DNA from: Pseudomonas sp. HN11
GTDB taxonomy: Bacteria; Pseudomonadota; Gammaproteobacteria; Pseudomonadales; Pseudomonadaceae
NCBI RefSeq assembly: GCF_021390155.1
Contig: NZ_CP089985.1
Coordinates: 2,181,001-2,245,000 of the forward strand
Length of the DNA: 64,000 nt
Reading direction: 5' to 3'
Made by a program: the position numbers and the translations under genes. Under the pieces are notes generated by a model. It was not told the DNA's origin. It ran no database searches and saw only the letters and a list, made by a program, of their open reading frames with translations. Positions 17,648 to 26,162 of the stretch are shown piece by piece (the stretch's first letter is position 1; every line of letters starts with the position of its first letter).

Positions 17648-18607
17648 ATGAATAGCCTGTTGAAGCTGGTCCTGCAACGCCTGGCCCTGGGTGTGCTGTC
17701 GTTGTTCGCCGTGTCGGTGAGCATCTTTCTCGCCGTGAGCATGCTGCCGGGAGATATTGCCCAGGCCATGCTCGGCCAGTCCGCCACGCCGGAAACCGTG
17801 GCGGCGTTTCGCGCGCAGCTAGGCCTGGATCTACCGCCATTCACGCGGTTTGCGCAGTGGCTGCTGCGTTTGCTACACGGCGATCTGGGTGCGTCGCTGG
17901 CCAATCAAAGACCTATCGCCGAGCTGATCGGTGCGCGACTGGGCAACACCCTGAGCCTGGCCGCACTGGCGGCATTGGTCTCGGTGCCTACCGCGCTGGT
18001 GCTTGGCATGCTGGCGGCGCTGTACCGCAACAGCTGGTTCGACCGGCTGCTCAATACCTCGGCGTTGAGCGCCGTGTCGTTCCCGGAGTTCTTCGTCGCC
18101 TACCTGCTGATCCTGGTGTTCTCGGTGAAACTCGGCTGGTTCCCCAGCCTGTCCAACCTGGCGCCGGATGCTACGTTCGGCACGATTCTGGAACGCTCGG
18201 TGTTGCCGGTGGCCACCCTGAGCCTGGTGGTGATCGCACAGATGATGCGCATGACACGCGCGTCCCTGATCAACCTGCTCGCCAGCCCGTATATCGAAAT
18301 GGCCCGCCTCAAGGGTATCCGCCAATCGCGGATTATCTGGCGGCATGCATTGCCCAACGCGCTTGCGCCCATCGTCAACGTGGTCGCATTGAACCTGGCC
18401 TATCTGGTGGTGGGGGTGGTGGTGGTTGAAGTGGTCTTCGTCTATCCGGGCCTCGGCCAATTGCTGGTGGACTCGGTGTCCAAGCGCGATATCCCGGTGG
18501 TGCAGGCGTGCAGCCTGATTTTTGCCGCCACTTACATCTTGCTCAATACCGGGGCGGACGTGTTGTCCATCGCCAGCAACCCACGCCTGATGCATCCCAA
18601 GGGGTAG
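17648..18607 (+). CDS. ABC transporter permease (DppB/OppB type)
   Basis: 319 residues from ATG 17648, preceded by GAGGAG. About six transmembrane helices, starting with LALGVLSLFAVSVSIFLAV. The EAA loop contacting the ATPase is seen near EMARLKGIRQSRIIWRHALP. First of two permeases; eleven bases after the substrate-binding protein gene. Confidence 0.9.
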   Translation: MNSLLKLVLQRLALGVLSLFAVSVSIFLAVSMLPGDIAQAMLGQSATPETVAAFRAQLGLDLPPFTRFAQWLLRLLHGDLGASLANQRPIAELIGARLGNTLSLAALAALVSVPTALVLGMLAALYRNSWFDRLLNTSALSAVSFPEFFVAYLLILVFSVKLGWFPSLSNLAPDATFGTILERSVLPVATLSLVVIAQMMRMTRASLINLLASPYIEMARLKGIRQSRIIWRHALPNALAPIVNVVALNLAYLVVGVVVVEVVFVYPGLGQLLVDSVSKRDIPVVQACSLIFAATYILLNTGADVLSIASNPRLMHPKG

Positions 18608-18609
18608 CC

Positions 18610-19437
18610 ATGAACCTGTTGAGCCAAGTGGTCCGGGCCCCGTTGAGCGCCAAGTTCGGCCTACTGATTATTCTGCTGTACATCGCCGTGGCCGTGTTTG
18701 CGCCGTTGCTGGCGCCCTATGGCGAAACCCAGGTGGTGGGCGAGGGTTTTGCGCCCTGGAGCGGGCAGTTCCTGCTGGGCACCGATAACCTGGGGCGCGA
18801 TATGTTCAGTCGCCTTGTCTATGGCGCGCGCAATACGCTGGGTATTGCTTTCCTGACCACTGCATTGGCGTTTTTATTGGGTGGCTTGAGCGGCTTGGTG
18901 GCGGCAATCAAGGGTGGCTGGATCGATCAGGGCTTGTCGCGGGTGGTGGATGTGCTGATGGCGATCCCGCAACTGATCTTCGCCTTGCTGATTCTGAGTG
19001 TGGTGGGCACCAACGCCACATCGCTGGTGTTGGTGATTGCGCTGCTGGATTCGACACGGGTGTTTCGCTTGTCCCGCGCGGTAGCGATGACCGTGGTGGT
19101 GCAGGACTTTGTCGAAGCCGCCCGCCTGCGCGGCGAAGACCTGTGGTGGTTGATCACCCGCGAGGTGTTGCCCAACGCAGCCGCGCCGCTGATTGCCGAG
19201 TTCGGCCTGCGCTTGTGCTTTGTGTTCCTGTTCATCAGTGCGTTGTCGTTCCTCGGCCTGGGTATTCAACCGCCCACTGCGGACTGGGGCAGCATGGTGC
19301 GCGATAACGCGGTGTTGATTACGTTCGGCGACATCAGCCCGTTGCTGCCGGCCCTGGCGGTGGCGTTGATCACTGTCAGCGTGAATTTTGTCGTCGATTG
19401 GATGCTGCACAAATCCAGCGGCCTGAAGGAGTGTTGA
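18610..19437 (+). CDS. ABC transporter permease (DppC/OppC type)
   Basis: 275 residues from ATG 18610, two bases after the previous stop. Several hydrophobic helices, the GTDNLGRDMFSRLVYGARNTL segment typical of DppC/OppC, and the EAA loop at DFVEAARLRGEDLWWLITREVLPN. Forms the membrane channel with the preceding permease. Confidence 0.9.
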   Translation: MNLLSQVVRAPLSAKFGLLIILLYIAVAVFAPLLAPYGETQVVGEGFAPWSGQFLLGTDNLGRDMFSRLVYGARNTLGIAFLTTALAFLLGGLSGLVAAIKGGWIDQGLSRVVDVLMAIPQLIFALLILSVVGTNATSLVLVIALLDSTRVFRLSRAVAMTVVVQDFVEAARLRGEDLWWLITREVLPNAAAPLIAEFGLRLCFVFLFISALSFLGLGIQPPTADWGSMVRDNAVLITFGDISPLLPALAVALITVSVNFVVDWMLHKSSGLKEC

Positions 19438-19439
19438 GG

Positions 19440-21059
19440 ATGGACAAGCCATTGCTGGAAATCCGCAACCTGCAGATCGAAGGGCATTACGATGACGCCT
19501 GGCACCCGCTGATCAAGGGCATCGACCTGACCTTGCAGCGGGGTGAGGTACTGGGTTTGATCGGCGAGTCGGGGGCGGGCAAATCCACCTTGGGACTGGC
19601 GGCAATGGGCTATGCGCGGGATGGTTGCCGCATCATCGGCGGCTCGGTATGTTTTGACGGCATCCAGTTGCTGCAGGCCAAGCCCGAGGCGTTGCGCAAG
19701 CTGCGCGGCCTGCGCGTTGCCTATGTGGCACAGAGCGCGGCGGCGGCGTTCAACCCAGCACATCGCCTGATTGACCAACACGTGGAAACGGCGGTAATCA
19801 ACGGCGGTATTGACCGCGCTCAGGCAGAACGCGAAGCGGTCGAACTGTACCGCGTACTGGGCCTGCCCAACCCGCAAACCATCGGCCAGCGTTACCCCCA
19901 TCAAGTCTCCGGCGGGCAATTGCAGCGGGTGATGACGGCGATGGCTATGGCCTGCCACCCGGACCTGATCATCTTCGACGAACCCACCACTGCCCTCGAT
20001 GTCACCACCCAGATCGAAGTGCTGGCGGCGATCCGCGATGCGGTAAAGACCTACGGCAGCGCCGCGTTGTATATCAGCCATGACCTTGCGGTGGTGGCGC
20101 AGATGGCCGACCGCATCATGGTGCTGCGCCACGGCAAGTTGGTGGAAGAGGCGGACACCCGCAGCATGCTCAGTCAGCCGCAGCAGGACTACACCAAATC
20201 CCTGTGGGCGGTGCGCAGTTTTCGCACCGAGCCCAAGGTTTGTCCGACGCAAGAACGGCCGCTGCTGGAGGTGCGTCAAGTGAGCGCCAGTTATGGGCAT
20301 CAACCGGTGCTGCATGACGTATCCATGAAGCTCTACCGCGGCCAGACCCTGGCGGTGATCGGCGAATCCGGCAGCGGCAAGAGCTCCACGGCGCGATTGA
20401 TCACCGGACTATTGCCGGCCACGGCGGGGCAGGTGCTGTATGACGGCGAGGCGTTGCCGGTGGATTTTCGGCGACGCGGCAAGGAGCAACTGCGGCGTAT
20501 CCAGATGATCTACCAGATCCCAGATACCGCGCTGAACCCGCGCCAGCGCATCGTCGATATCATCGGCCGCCCGCTCACGTTTTATCTCGGGCTCAAGAGC
20601 AAGGCGATGCGCGCCCGTGTGGCCGAGTTGCTGGAGATGATCGAACTGGACCCGGCGGTGTTCATGGAGCGTCAGCCGAGGGAATTGTCCGGTGGCCAGA
20701 AGCAGCGAATCTGCATCGCCCGCGCCCTGGCGGCCGACCCGCAGCTGATCATCTGCGATGAAGTCACCTCGGCCCTCGATCAACGGGTGGCCGAAGGCGT
20801 GCTGAAATTGCTCGACCGCCTCCAGCAACAACTGGGCGTGGCCTACCTGTTTATCACGCATGACGTCGCCACCGTGCGTGCCATTGCCGACGAGGTGGTG
20901 GTGATGCAGCGGGGCAGGGTGGTGGACCAGGGCAGCCGCAGTGCGATTTTCACCCCGCCGTACCAGGACTACACCGGCCTGTTGTTTTCATCGGAACCGG
21001 AAATGGATCCGGACTGGCTCGATCATCTGCTGGCCCAACGGGCGGCGCACACCGTTTGA
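19440..21059 (+). CDS. ABC transporter ATP-binding protein with two nucleotide-binding domains (DppD-DppF fusion)
   Basis: 539 residues from ATG 19440, two bases after the permease stop. Two complete ATPase domains in tandem: Walker [10 protein letters not shown] and GESGSGKSS, signatures VSGGQLQRV and LSGGQKQRI, Walker B LIIFDEPT and a second LIICDEVT. Having both ATPases in one chain is common in this transporter family. It energises uptake by the two permeases. Confidence 0.9.
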   Translation: MDKPLLEIRNLQIEGHYDDAWHPLIKGIDLTLQRGEVLGLIGESGAGKSTLGLAAMGYARDGCRIIGGSVCFDGIQLLQAKPEALRKLRGLRVAYVAQSAAAAFNPAHRLIDQHVETAVINGGIDRAQAEREAVELYRVLGLPNPQTIGQRYPHQVSGGQLQRVMTAMAMACHPDLIIFDEPTTALDVTTQIEVLAAIRDAVKTYGSAALYISHDLAVVAQMADRIMVLRHGKLVEEADTRSMLSQPQQDYTKSLWAVRSFRTEPKVCPTQERPLLEVRQVSASYGHQPVLHDVSMKLYRGQTLAVIGESGSGKSSTARLITGLLPATAGQVLYDGEALPVDFRRRGKEQLRRIQMIYQIPDTALNPRQRIVDIIGRPLTFYLGLKSKAMRARVAELLEMIELDPAVFMERQPRELSGGQKQRICIARALAADPQLIICDEVTSALDQRVAEGVLKLLDRLQQQLGVAYLFITHDVATVRAIADEVVVMQRGRVVDQGSRSAIFTPPYQDYTGLLFSSEPEMDPDWLDHLLAQRAAHTV

Positions 21060-21068
21060 GGAAATCCC

Positions 21069-21767
21069 ATGAAGGTTTTGATTGTTCACGCCCATCCTGA
21101 GCCGCAGTCGTTTACCGCCGCCTTGCGCGACCAGGCGGTCGCCACGCTGGAGGGGCAGGGGCATGAGGTAAAGATCAGCGATTTGTACGCCATGCAGTGG
21201 AACCCGGTGGCGTCGGCGGCGGACTTTTCGTCGCGGGAAAATCCGGACTATCTGGTGTATGCCCTGGAGCAGCGCCTGGGGGTGAAGAAGCAGTCGATTG
21301 CCGCGGATATCCAAGGTGAGTTGGACAAGCTGATGTGGGCTGATCTGTTGATCCTCAACTTCCCGATTTTCTGGTTTTCGGCGCCTGCGATGCTCAAGGG
21401 CTGGATCGACCGGGTACTGGTGTCGGGTGTGTGCTACGGCGGCAAGCGCTTTTACGATAAAGGCGGGCTGGCGGGTAAGCAGGCAATGGTCACGGTGACC
21501 CTGGGCGGGCGTGAGCATATGTTCGGCGAGAGCGCGATTCACGGGCCGTTGGAGGATATGTTGCGACCGATTCTGCGCGGTACGTTGGCGTATGTGGGTT
21601 ATGACGTGCTGGCGCCGTTTGTGGCGTGGCATGTGCCGTACATCAGCGCCGAGGCACGCCAGGATTTCCTGATGGGCTATGAGCAACGGCTAAAAGGGCT
21701 GGCGGATGAGCAGCCCCTGGTATTTCCGAAGCTTGAGCAGTTTGATGAGGCGCTGTACCCGCTGTAG
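21069..21767 (+). CDS. NAD(P)H dehydrogenase (quinone), flavodoxin-2 fold
   Basis: 232 residues. MKVLIVHAHPEPQSFTAALR at the start, then DLLILNFPIFWFSAPAMLKGWIDRV and GGLAGKQAMVTVTLGG, are diagnostic of the NQO/MdaB/KefF-like flavoprotein family. It would carry out two-electron reduction of quinones or similar compounds in the cytosol. Last gene of the catabolic operon, nine bases after the ATPase; converges on DAHP synthase. Its role in the pathway is not evident; it may detoxify or reduce an intermediate. Confidence 0.85.
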   Translation: MKVLIVHAHPEPQSFTAALRDQAVATLEGQGHEVKISDLYAMQWNPVASAADFSSRENPDYLVYALEQRLGVKKQSIAADIQGELDKLMWADLLILNFPIFWFSAPAMLKGWIDRVLVSGVCYGGKRFYDKGGLAGKQAMVTVTLGGREHMFGESAIHGPLEDMLRPILRGTLAYVGYDVLAPFVAWHVPYISAEARQDFLMGYEQRLKGLADEQPLVFPKLEQFDEALYPL

Positions 21768-21782
21768 CAGCGCCTTGATCGT

Positions 21783-22853
21783 TTAGCCTTGGGTGCGCAA
21801 CCGCTGCGCCGCACTGCGCAGCAGTTGCTCGGTGCCATTCCAGCCCAGGCAACCATCGGTCACTGACACGCCGTACTTCATCGACGCGCTCAGCGGCTGG
21901 CAGCCTTCGAACAGATGGCTTTCGAGCATCATGCCAATCAGCGAAGTGTCGCCCTGCAGGCGCTGTTCCAGCACCTCGTTGAACACCGCCGGTTGGCGCA
22001 ACGGGTCCTTGCCGCTGTTGGCGTGGCTGCAATCGACCATGATGCGTGCTGCCACCTTGGACTTGGCCAGGTCGTGCTTCACCTGCGCCACGCTCTGCGC
22101 ATCGTAGTTCGGCCCACGGTGACCGCCGCGTAGCACCAGGTGAGTATCGGGGTTGCCTGGGGTCTGGATGATCGCCGGGTGGCCCTGGCTGTCGACGCCG
22201 AAGTGACGGTGCGGGTGGGACGCCGAGCGCATCGCGTCACAGGCAATCGCGACGCCGCCATCGGTGCCGTTCTTGAAGCCCACGGGCATGCCCAGGCCGC
22301 TGGCCATCTCGCGGTGGATCTGCGATTCGGTGGTACGTGCGCCAATCGCGACCCAACTGAGCAGGTCATCGAAGTAGCCGGCCGCCATGGGTTGCAGCAG
22401 TTCGGTCGCCACCGGCAGGCCCAGGCGCAGCATTTCGCGCATCAGTTCGCGGGACAGGGTGAGGCCGGCCGCCATGTCATCGCTGCCATCCAGATGGGGG
22501 TCGTAGGCCAGGCCTTTCCAACCGATGGTGGTGCGCGGTTTTTCGACGTAGGCGCGGATCACCAGCAGCATCTGGTCGCTGACCTCAAGGGCGAGTTTCT
22601 TCAGGTTGCGCGCGTATTCCATGGCCGATTCGGGGTCGTGGATCGAGCACGGGCCGACAATCACCAGCAAACGGGAGTCTTCGCCATTGAGGATGGCGCG
22701 CACGGCTTGGCGGTGGGCGTGGACTTGTTCGTTGAGGAACGGGCTGAGGGGCAGCTTGAGCTTTAAATCAAGGGAGCTGGGCAGGCGCTGGGTCAGGGTT
22801 TCATTGGCACTGGTCAGTGCAGAGATCGGCAGAACGGCGGTGGCGGAGTTCAT
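21783..22853 (-). CDS. 3-deoxy-7-phosphoheptulonate (DAHP) synthase, class I (AroF/G/H type)
   Basis: 356 residues. Condenses phosphoenolpyruvate with erythrose 4-phosphate, the first step of the shikimate pathway. Class I motifs: VGPCSIHDP near 68-76 with metal-ligand Cys, KPRTTIGWKGL, KNGTDG, VLRGG, DCSHANSGKD and the C-terminal SVTDGC(L)GW. Length matches the E. coli AroF/G/H enzymes. I start at ATG 22853, eight bases after AGGAAG; an in-frame TTG six bases upstream is less likely. Upstream lie two leader peptides, an intrinsic terminator and a hairpin, so expression is probably set by aromatic aminoacyl-tRNA supply. Which amino acid inhibits the enzyme is not readable here. Confidence 0.93.
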   Translation of the reverse strand: MNSATAVLPISALTSANETLTQRLPSSLDLKLKLPLSPFLNEQVHAHRQAVRAILNGEDSRLLVIVGPCSIHDPESAMEYARNLKKLALEVSDQMLLVIRAYVEKPRTTIGWKGLAYDPHLDGSDDMAAGLTLSRELMREMLRLGLPVATELLQPMAAGYFDDLLSWVAIGARTTESQIHREMASGLGMPVGFKNGTDGGVAIACDAMRSASHPHRHFGVDSQGHPAIIQTPGNPDTHLVLRGGHRGPNYDAQSVAQVKHDLAKSKVAARIMVDCSHANSGKDPLRQPAVFNEVLEQRLQGDTSLIGMMLESHLFEGCQPLSASMKYGVSVTDGCLGWNGTEQLLRSAAQRLRTQG

Positions 22854-22867
22854 ATTCAAGGCTTCCT

Positions 22868-22902
22868 GGGCAAGCGGCGGGCTGTTCCCGCGCGCTTGGC
22901 CC
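22868..22902 (-). promoter_or_regulatory. Hairpin joining leader 2 stop to the DAHP synthase ribosome binding site
   Basis: On the minus strand GGGCCAAGCGCGCGGG can pair with CCCGCCGCTTGCCC across AACAG, about 14 pairs with two single-base bulges. The left arm begins in the stop codon of the second leader peptide; the right arm ends directly beside the AGGAAG of the DAHP synthase gene. No U-run follows, so control of translation or of pausing is more likely than termination. Confidence 0.5.
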
Positions 22903-23054
22903 TACTGGGGTGTTCGACAATTGGCCGTATTGGCTACGTGTGTTGGCTTGCCACCAAGAGGTGACCGATCGGAGGCGGCAGGCTGTCCCGAGCGGAGCTG
23001 GCTAAATCGCCATGCGGTGGAAGTGTCGTAGCGGTAATAGGTGGCGTAGTTCAT
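22902..23054 (-). CDS. Leader peptide 2, Tyr-rich start (MNYATYYRY...)
   Basis: A 50-codon frame with a good ribosome binding site (AAAGGA about nine bases before ATG 23054). It begins MNYATYYRYDTSTAWRF: four Tyr in the first nine residues, then Trp and Phe. The C-terminal half shows no feature. It starts after the intrinsic terminator and stops in the hairpin before DAHP synthase. The Tyr codons and position suggest a regulatory peptide whose translation senses tyrosine or total aromatic tRNA charging. It may instead be a small protein in its own right. Confidence 0.6.
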   Translation of the reverse strand: MNYATYYRYDTSTAWRFSQLRSGQPAASDRSPLGGKPTHVANTANCRTPQ

Positions 23055-23097
23055 GTCGTGTGTCCTTTAAGTGTTCTGCAAAATGGATAGAGGCCTG

Positions 23098-23134
23098 AAA
23101 AAACAAAACCCCCGGTCGGGGAGCCGACCGGGGG
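23098..23134 (-). terminator. Intrinsic terminator / attenuator before DAHP synthase
   Basis: An 11-bp perfect GC-rich stem (CCCCCGGTCGG with CCGACCGGGGG, 23109-23134, loop of four) followed on the minus strand by TTTTGTTTTTT. It lies between the two leader peptides, about 54 bases after leader 1 ends, in the position of a classical attenuator. Confidence 0.85.
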
Positions 23135-23187
23135 TTTAGATTTCTCTGGAAGGCGACCCCTTGAGTAGTGGGCGCCGACTTCAGGTA

Positions 23188-23322
23188 TCAGGCGCGCCAG
23201 TGGCTAAACCAATACCCAAAATAAAAGCTTACCGCTGCGCTCGAACCGTTCACACGGGTAGCCGACACCGAGCGCGGGGCGCTGGCAGCAGGGCAAACCT
23301 GAGTGTGGGTGAGTTGCAACAT
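23188..23322 (-). CDS. Leader peptide 1, aromatic-rich C-terminus (attenuation peptide)
   Basis: A 44-residue frame on the minus strand with GGAG about seven bases before ATG 23322. Its last 12 residues include FYFGYWFSHW: three Phe, two Tyr and two Trp in ten. This is the composition of a ribosome-stalling leader such as PheL or TrpL. The stop at 23188 is about 54 bases before the terminator stem. Scarcity of charged Phe, Tyr or Trp tRNA would stall the ribosome over the region that could hold an antiterminator. It senses all three aromatic amino acids, matching DAHP synthase as the common first step. Confidence 0.8.
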   Translation of the reverse strand: MLQLTHTQVCPAASAPRSVSATRVNGSSAAVSFYFGYWFSHWRA

Positions 23323-23463
23323 GGTAGGTCTCCAAATGATGGGGGGAGCTTACTAGAGGCACGCAGGAGGATTCAATCAGTAATTTCTATCGCGCACGGG
23401 TCCCAACCGCTATGGGGCGAGATATGCTTGTAAGCACCTGATGATGATTGCTTGGACGCGACC

Positions 23464-24213
23464 ATGACTGCCCTGACCCTTGCTGCTGCTCAAACCCTAT
23501 CCATCGCGGGCGATGTGCCTGCCAACATCGAACGGCACCTGGCGTTTATGTGTGCTGCAGCCGGGCGAGGTGTGCAGTTAATGGTGTTTCCGGAGCTGTC
23601 ATTGACCGGGTATGAGCCGTCATTAGCGGCTGGTCTGGCGATTGCGCCAGGGGACGCGATCCTGGCGCCGCTGCGTGAGATGGCCCGTGAGTTGAGGTTG
23701 ACGGCGGTAGTCGGTATGCCTATTCGCATGACACCTGAAGGCGGTGTGTTGATCGGCGCGTTGGTGTTCGGGGCTGACGGCTCCCTGGCGGTGTACACCA
23801 AACAGCACCTGCACCCTGGCGAAGAGGTGGTGTTTGTCCCAGGGCAGGGCGGTGCGGCGCTTGAGCTCGGGAATGACCGGATTGCGCTGGCGGTGTGCGC
23901 GGACTTCTCCCACGCCAGCCACCCGCGTGAGGCCGCTGAGGCGGGCGCGACTGTGTATGCCGCCAGTGTTTTGATCAGCGAAGGCGGCTATGCCAAGGAC
24001 AGCGCTTTGCTTCAAGGCTACGCCGCCGAGCTGGGTCTGCTGGTGCTGATGGCCAATCATGGTGGCCCATCCGGTGGCTATATTTGCGCTGGTCGAAGCG
24101 CCATCTGGGCAGATAACGGCGATTTACTGGCCGCCGCTCCCGGTGTCGGCGATGCCCTGGTGATTGCCCGTCGCGATGATGGGCGTTGGGTTGGCGAAGT
24201 GGTGGTTGTCTAA
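23464..24213 (+). CDS. Carbon-nitrogen hydrolase (nitrilase superfamily)
   Basis: 249 residues from ATG 23464 (TTG 23452 also in frame; neither has a good ribosome binding site). The catalytic triad is visible: Glu in FPELSLTG (about 45), Lys in KQHLHPGEE (about 115), Cys in AVCADFSH (about 147). Such enzymes cleave amides, nitriles or carbamoyl groups in the cytosol. No substrate can be assigned. The acetyltransferase gene follows with no gap, so the two are co-translated. Confidence 0.88.
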   Translation: MTALTLAAAQTLSIAGDVPANIERHLAFMCAAAGRGVQLMVFPELSLTGYEPSLAAGLAIAPGDAILAPLREMARELRLTAVVGMPIRMTPEGGVLIGALVFGADGSLAVYTKQHLHPGEEVVFVPGQGGAALELGNDRIALAVCADFSHASHPREAAEAGATVYAASVLISEGGYAKDSALLQGYAAELGLLVLMANHGGPSGGYICAGRSAIWADNGDLLAAAPGVGDALVIARRDDGRWVGEVVVV

Positions 24214-24645
24214 ATGGCGTTCCACCTGCGCGGCGCAACGGACCAGGACCTGTCATTCGCCCGAAGCCTGACCTTCGAGGCCATGAGCCGCTACTACCTG
24301 CAATACGGCCTGCTATGGTCCAACGAGGGCTTCGATGTTGCCTGGGCGGGCCGCGAAAACTGGCTGATCTGCAGCGATGACGCGGTGATGGGGTTTGTCA
24401 GCCTTAGTCGCGACAGTCGTGCACTCTATATTCGCGAGTTGCATATGCTCCAGACGTGTCGCGGCCTGGGTGCGGGCAGTTGGGTATTGGAGCAGATGGC
24501 GCTCAAGGCGCAGGCGTTGGGGCTATTGCGTTTGACCGTGTTCAAGACCAACCCTGCCAGGAGGCTCTATCAACGGTGCGGCTTGATCATCGTTGGTGAA
24601 GAAGACTGCTTCTGGCGCATGGAGCGTGTCTGCCAATCAAGCTAA
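24214..24645 (+). CDS. GNAT-family N-acetyltransferase
   Basis: 143 residues, the ATG directly following the hydrolase stop. The acetyl-CoA binding region is LHMLQTCRGLGAGSWVLEQM (Q/R-x-x-G-x-G/A variant) at about 75-94, and the C-terminal strand pattern RLTVFKTNPARRLYQRCGL is typical of the fold. Acceptor unknown. Coupled with the nitrilase-like enzyme. Confidence 0.88.
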   Translation: MAFHLRGATDQDLSFARSLTFEAMSRYYLQYGLLWSNEGFDVAWAGRENWLICSDDAVMGFVSLSRDSRALYIRELHMLQTCRGLGAGSWVLEQMALKAQALGLLRLTVFKTNPARRLYQRCGLIIVGEEDCFWRMERVCQSS

Positions 24646-24648
24646 ACC

Positions 24649-24673
24649 ATGCGCTTAATCCTAATAAGCGCAT
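24649..24673. terminator. Hairpin between convergent genes
   Basis: ATGCGCTTA and TAAGCGCAT form a perfect 9-bp stem with a seven-base loop just after the acetyltransferase stop. No U-run on either strand, so termination would be weak; position between convergent genes supports it. Confidence 0.4.
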
Positions 24674-24692
24674 ACTGCCCCCAGGAAACGAC

Positions 24693-24920
24693 TTACCGAA
24701 GCGGGTGCTGGCTATCAGCCTCAGCAAGGATGATCCCTTCTTTCATGCCCAAGAGGACCGCGACCTTGTGGGCTTCGCCACGCCGTCCCTTTTTGCGCCC
24801 AGCGAGCACTTGATAGGTGGTTGCCGGGTCAACGCCATGTTCACGGGCGAACGCTTGGACTGACTTTCCTTGATGTTCCAGCCAGGCCTTGGCTTGTGCA
24901 GCGGTACGGATTCCGGGCAT
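24693..24920 (-). CDS. Small phage-type DNA-binding regulator
   Basis: 75 residues. A helix-turn-helix is seen in SVQAFAREHGVDPATTYQVLAG, followed by a basic RKKGRRGEAHKVAVLLG. Proteins of this kind are found as Cro/Cox-like regulators and annotated only as DNA-binding. It is divergent from the XRE gene at 25003, the arrangement of a phage-like switch. No Shine-Dalgarno is evident before the ATG. Confidence 0.7.
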   Translation of the reverse strand: MPGIRTAAQAKAWLEHQGKSVQAFAREHGVDPATTYQVLAGRKKGRRGEAHKVAVLLGMKEGIILAEADSQHPLR

Positions 24921-24921
24921 A

Positions 24922-24947
24922 GTTCAAAACCGTTCAAGTTCGTTTAA
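24922..24947. promoter_or_regulatory. Three direct repeats of GTTCAA with 10-bp period
   Basis: GTTCAA at 24922 and 24932 and GTTTAA at 24942 sit exactly ten bases apart, on one helix face, between two divergent regulator genes. A likely operator for one of them. Confidence 0.45.
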
Positions 24948-25002
24948 CAAAGAGATGAGTGTGTCACCTCTTGGGGTGTGCCAACTAGGATCATACATCC
25001 AA

Positions 25003-25368
25003 ATGAGTGGAATCGGTTCGCGCTTGAGGCAAGAAAGAGAGCGGCTAGGTCTGTCGCAAAAAGTCTTTGGTGAAATAGGAGGCGTTGAAGCCAATGCACA
25101 AGGTAAATACGAAAGCGGAGGGCGAGCGCCTAAAGCGGACTATTTGTCGCGTGTCGCTGAAAAGGGTGTGGATGTGTTGTACGTGCTGACTGGTACGGCA
25201 ACACCGATCCAATTGGAGAACCTGAGCCAGATCGAAGAGAAAGTGTTGGGTGATTACCGCTCCATGTTCAAGGAGGACCAGGACGCGATCCGCCGCCTGA
25301 CGTCGACCTTGGCCGAGCATTCCGTTTCGCTGAATGGAAAAATCAAGCCGCAGCCCCAGGATTCCTGA
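25003..25368 (+). CDS. XRE-family transcriptional regulator (phage CI-like)
   Basis: 121 residues from ATG 25003 (MSGIGSRLRQERERLGL). Helix-turn-helix at about 5-60: GLSQKVFGEIGGVEANAQGKYESG, then KADYLSRVAEKGVDVLYVLTG, a pattern common in regulators of Pseudomonas prophages. The C-terminus is a short predicted helix with no peptidase domain, so it cannot self-cleave like LexA or CI. Starts further upstream in the frame would add residues unlike the family. Pairs with the divergent small regulator. Confidence 0.8.
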   Translation: MSGIGSRLRQERERLGLSQKVFGEIGGVEANAQGKYESGGRAPKADYLSRVAEKGVDVLYVLTGTATPIQLENLSQIEEKVLGDYRSMFKEDQDAIRRLTSTLAEHSVSLNGKIKPQPQDS

Positions 25369-25519
25369 CCTGCTGCCCAGCAAATAGAGCCGTCCATCTC
25401 TCGGTGGGCGGCCACTCTCTGCCCAAACGCTATATATATGACGCTTGCAGCTAGGTCTGCGCCTTGGTTTTTTGCTAAGGTGTTCAGCAACCTATAAGAC
25501 CATATCGCGAGGTGTCTGC

Positions 25520-26161
25520 TTGATTAGGGTGCTAGTAGTCGATGATCATGATCTCGTTCGTACAGGCATTACACGAATGCTGGCTGACATCGACGGCCTG
25601 CAAGTAGTCGGCCAGGCCGAGTCCGGGGAAGAATCCCTGATCAAGGCCCGAGAGTTGAAACCCGATGTGGTGCTGATGGACGTCAAGATGCCCGGTATCG
25701 GCGGGCTTGGCGCCACGACCAAATTGTTGCGCAGCCATCCGGACATCAAAGTCGTGGTGGTTACTGTGTGTGAAGAAGACCCGTTCCCGACGCGCCTGTT
25801 GCAGGCGGGGGCAGCCGGCTACCTGACCAAGGGCGCAGGCCTGGCGGAGATGGTGCAAGCCATTCGCCTGGTATTTGCCGGCCAGCGCTACATCAGCCCA
25901 CAGATTGCCCAGCAATTGGCGATCAAATCCTTCCAGCCCGTCAGCGACTCACCGTTCGATGCGCTGTCGGAGCGGGAAATCCAGATCGCCTTGATGATCG
26001 TCGGTTGCCAGAAGGTGCAGACGATCTCCGACAAGCTGTGCCTGTCGCCCAAGACCGTCAACACCTACCGCTATCGCATTTTCGAGAAGCTCGCCATCAG
26101 CAGTGATGTTGAATTGACCCTGCTCGCGGTGCGCCACGGCATGGTGGACGCCAGCGCCTGA
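25520..26161 (+). CDS. gacA: Response regulator GacA (LuxR/FixJ family)
   Basis: 213 residues from a TTG start at 25520, giving [15 protein letters not shown], the known GacA opening; the TTG start is established for pseudomonad gacA. Receiver domain 1-120 with Asp8, Asp9, phosphoacceptor Asp54 and Lys in YLTKG; LuxR helix-turn-helix near 150-205 ([43 protein letters not shown] in segments). Phosphorylated by the GacS sensor, it activates the small RNAs rsmX/Y/Z and so secondary metabolism, exoenzymes and often T6SS. uvrC begins one base after its stop, the usual gammaproteobacterial order. Confidence 0.97.
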   Translation: MIRVLVVDDHDLVRTGITRMLADIDGLQVVGQAESGEESLIKARELKPDVVLMDVKMPGIGGLGATTKLLRSHPDIKVVVVTVCEEDPFPTRLLQAGAAGYLTKGAGLAEMVQAIRLVFAGQRYISPQIAQQLAIKSFQPVSDSPFDALSEREIQIALMIVGCQKVQTISDKLCLSPKTVNTYRYRIFEKLAISSDVELTLLAVRHGMVDASA

Positions 26162-26162
26162 C

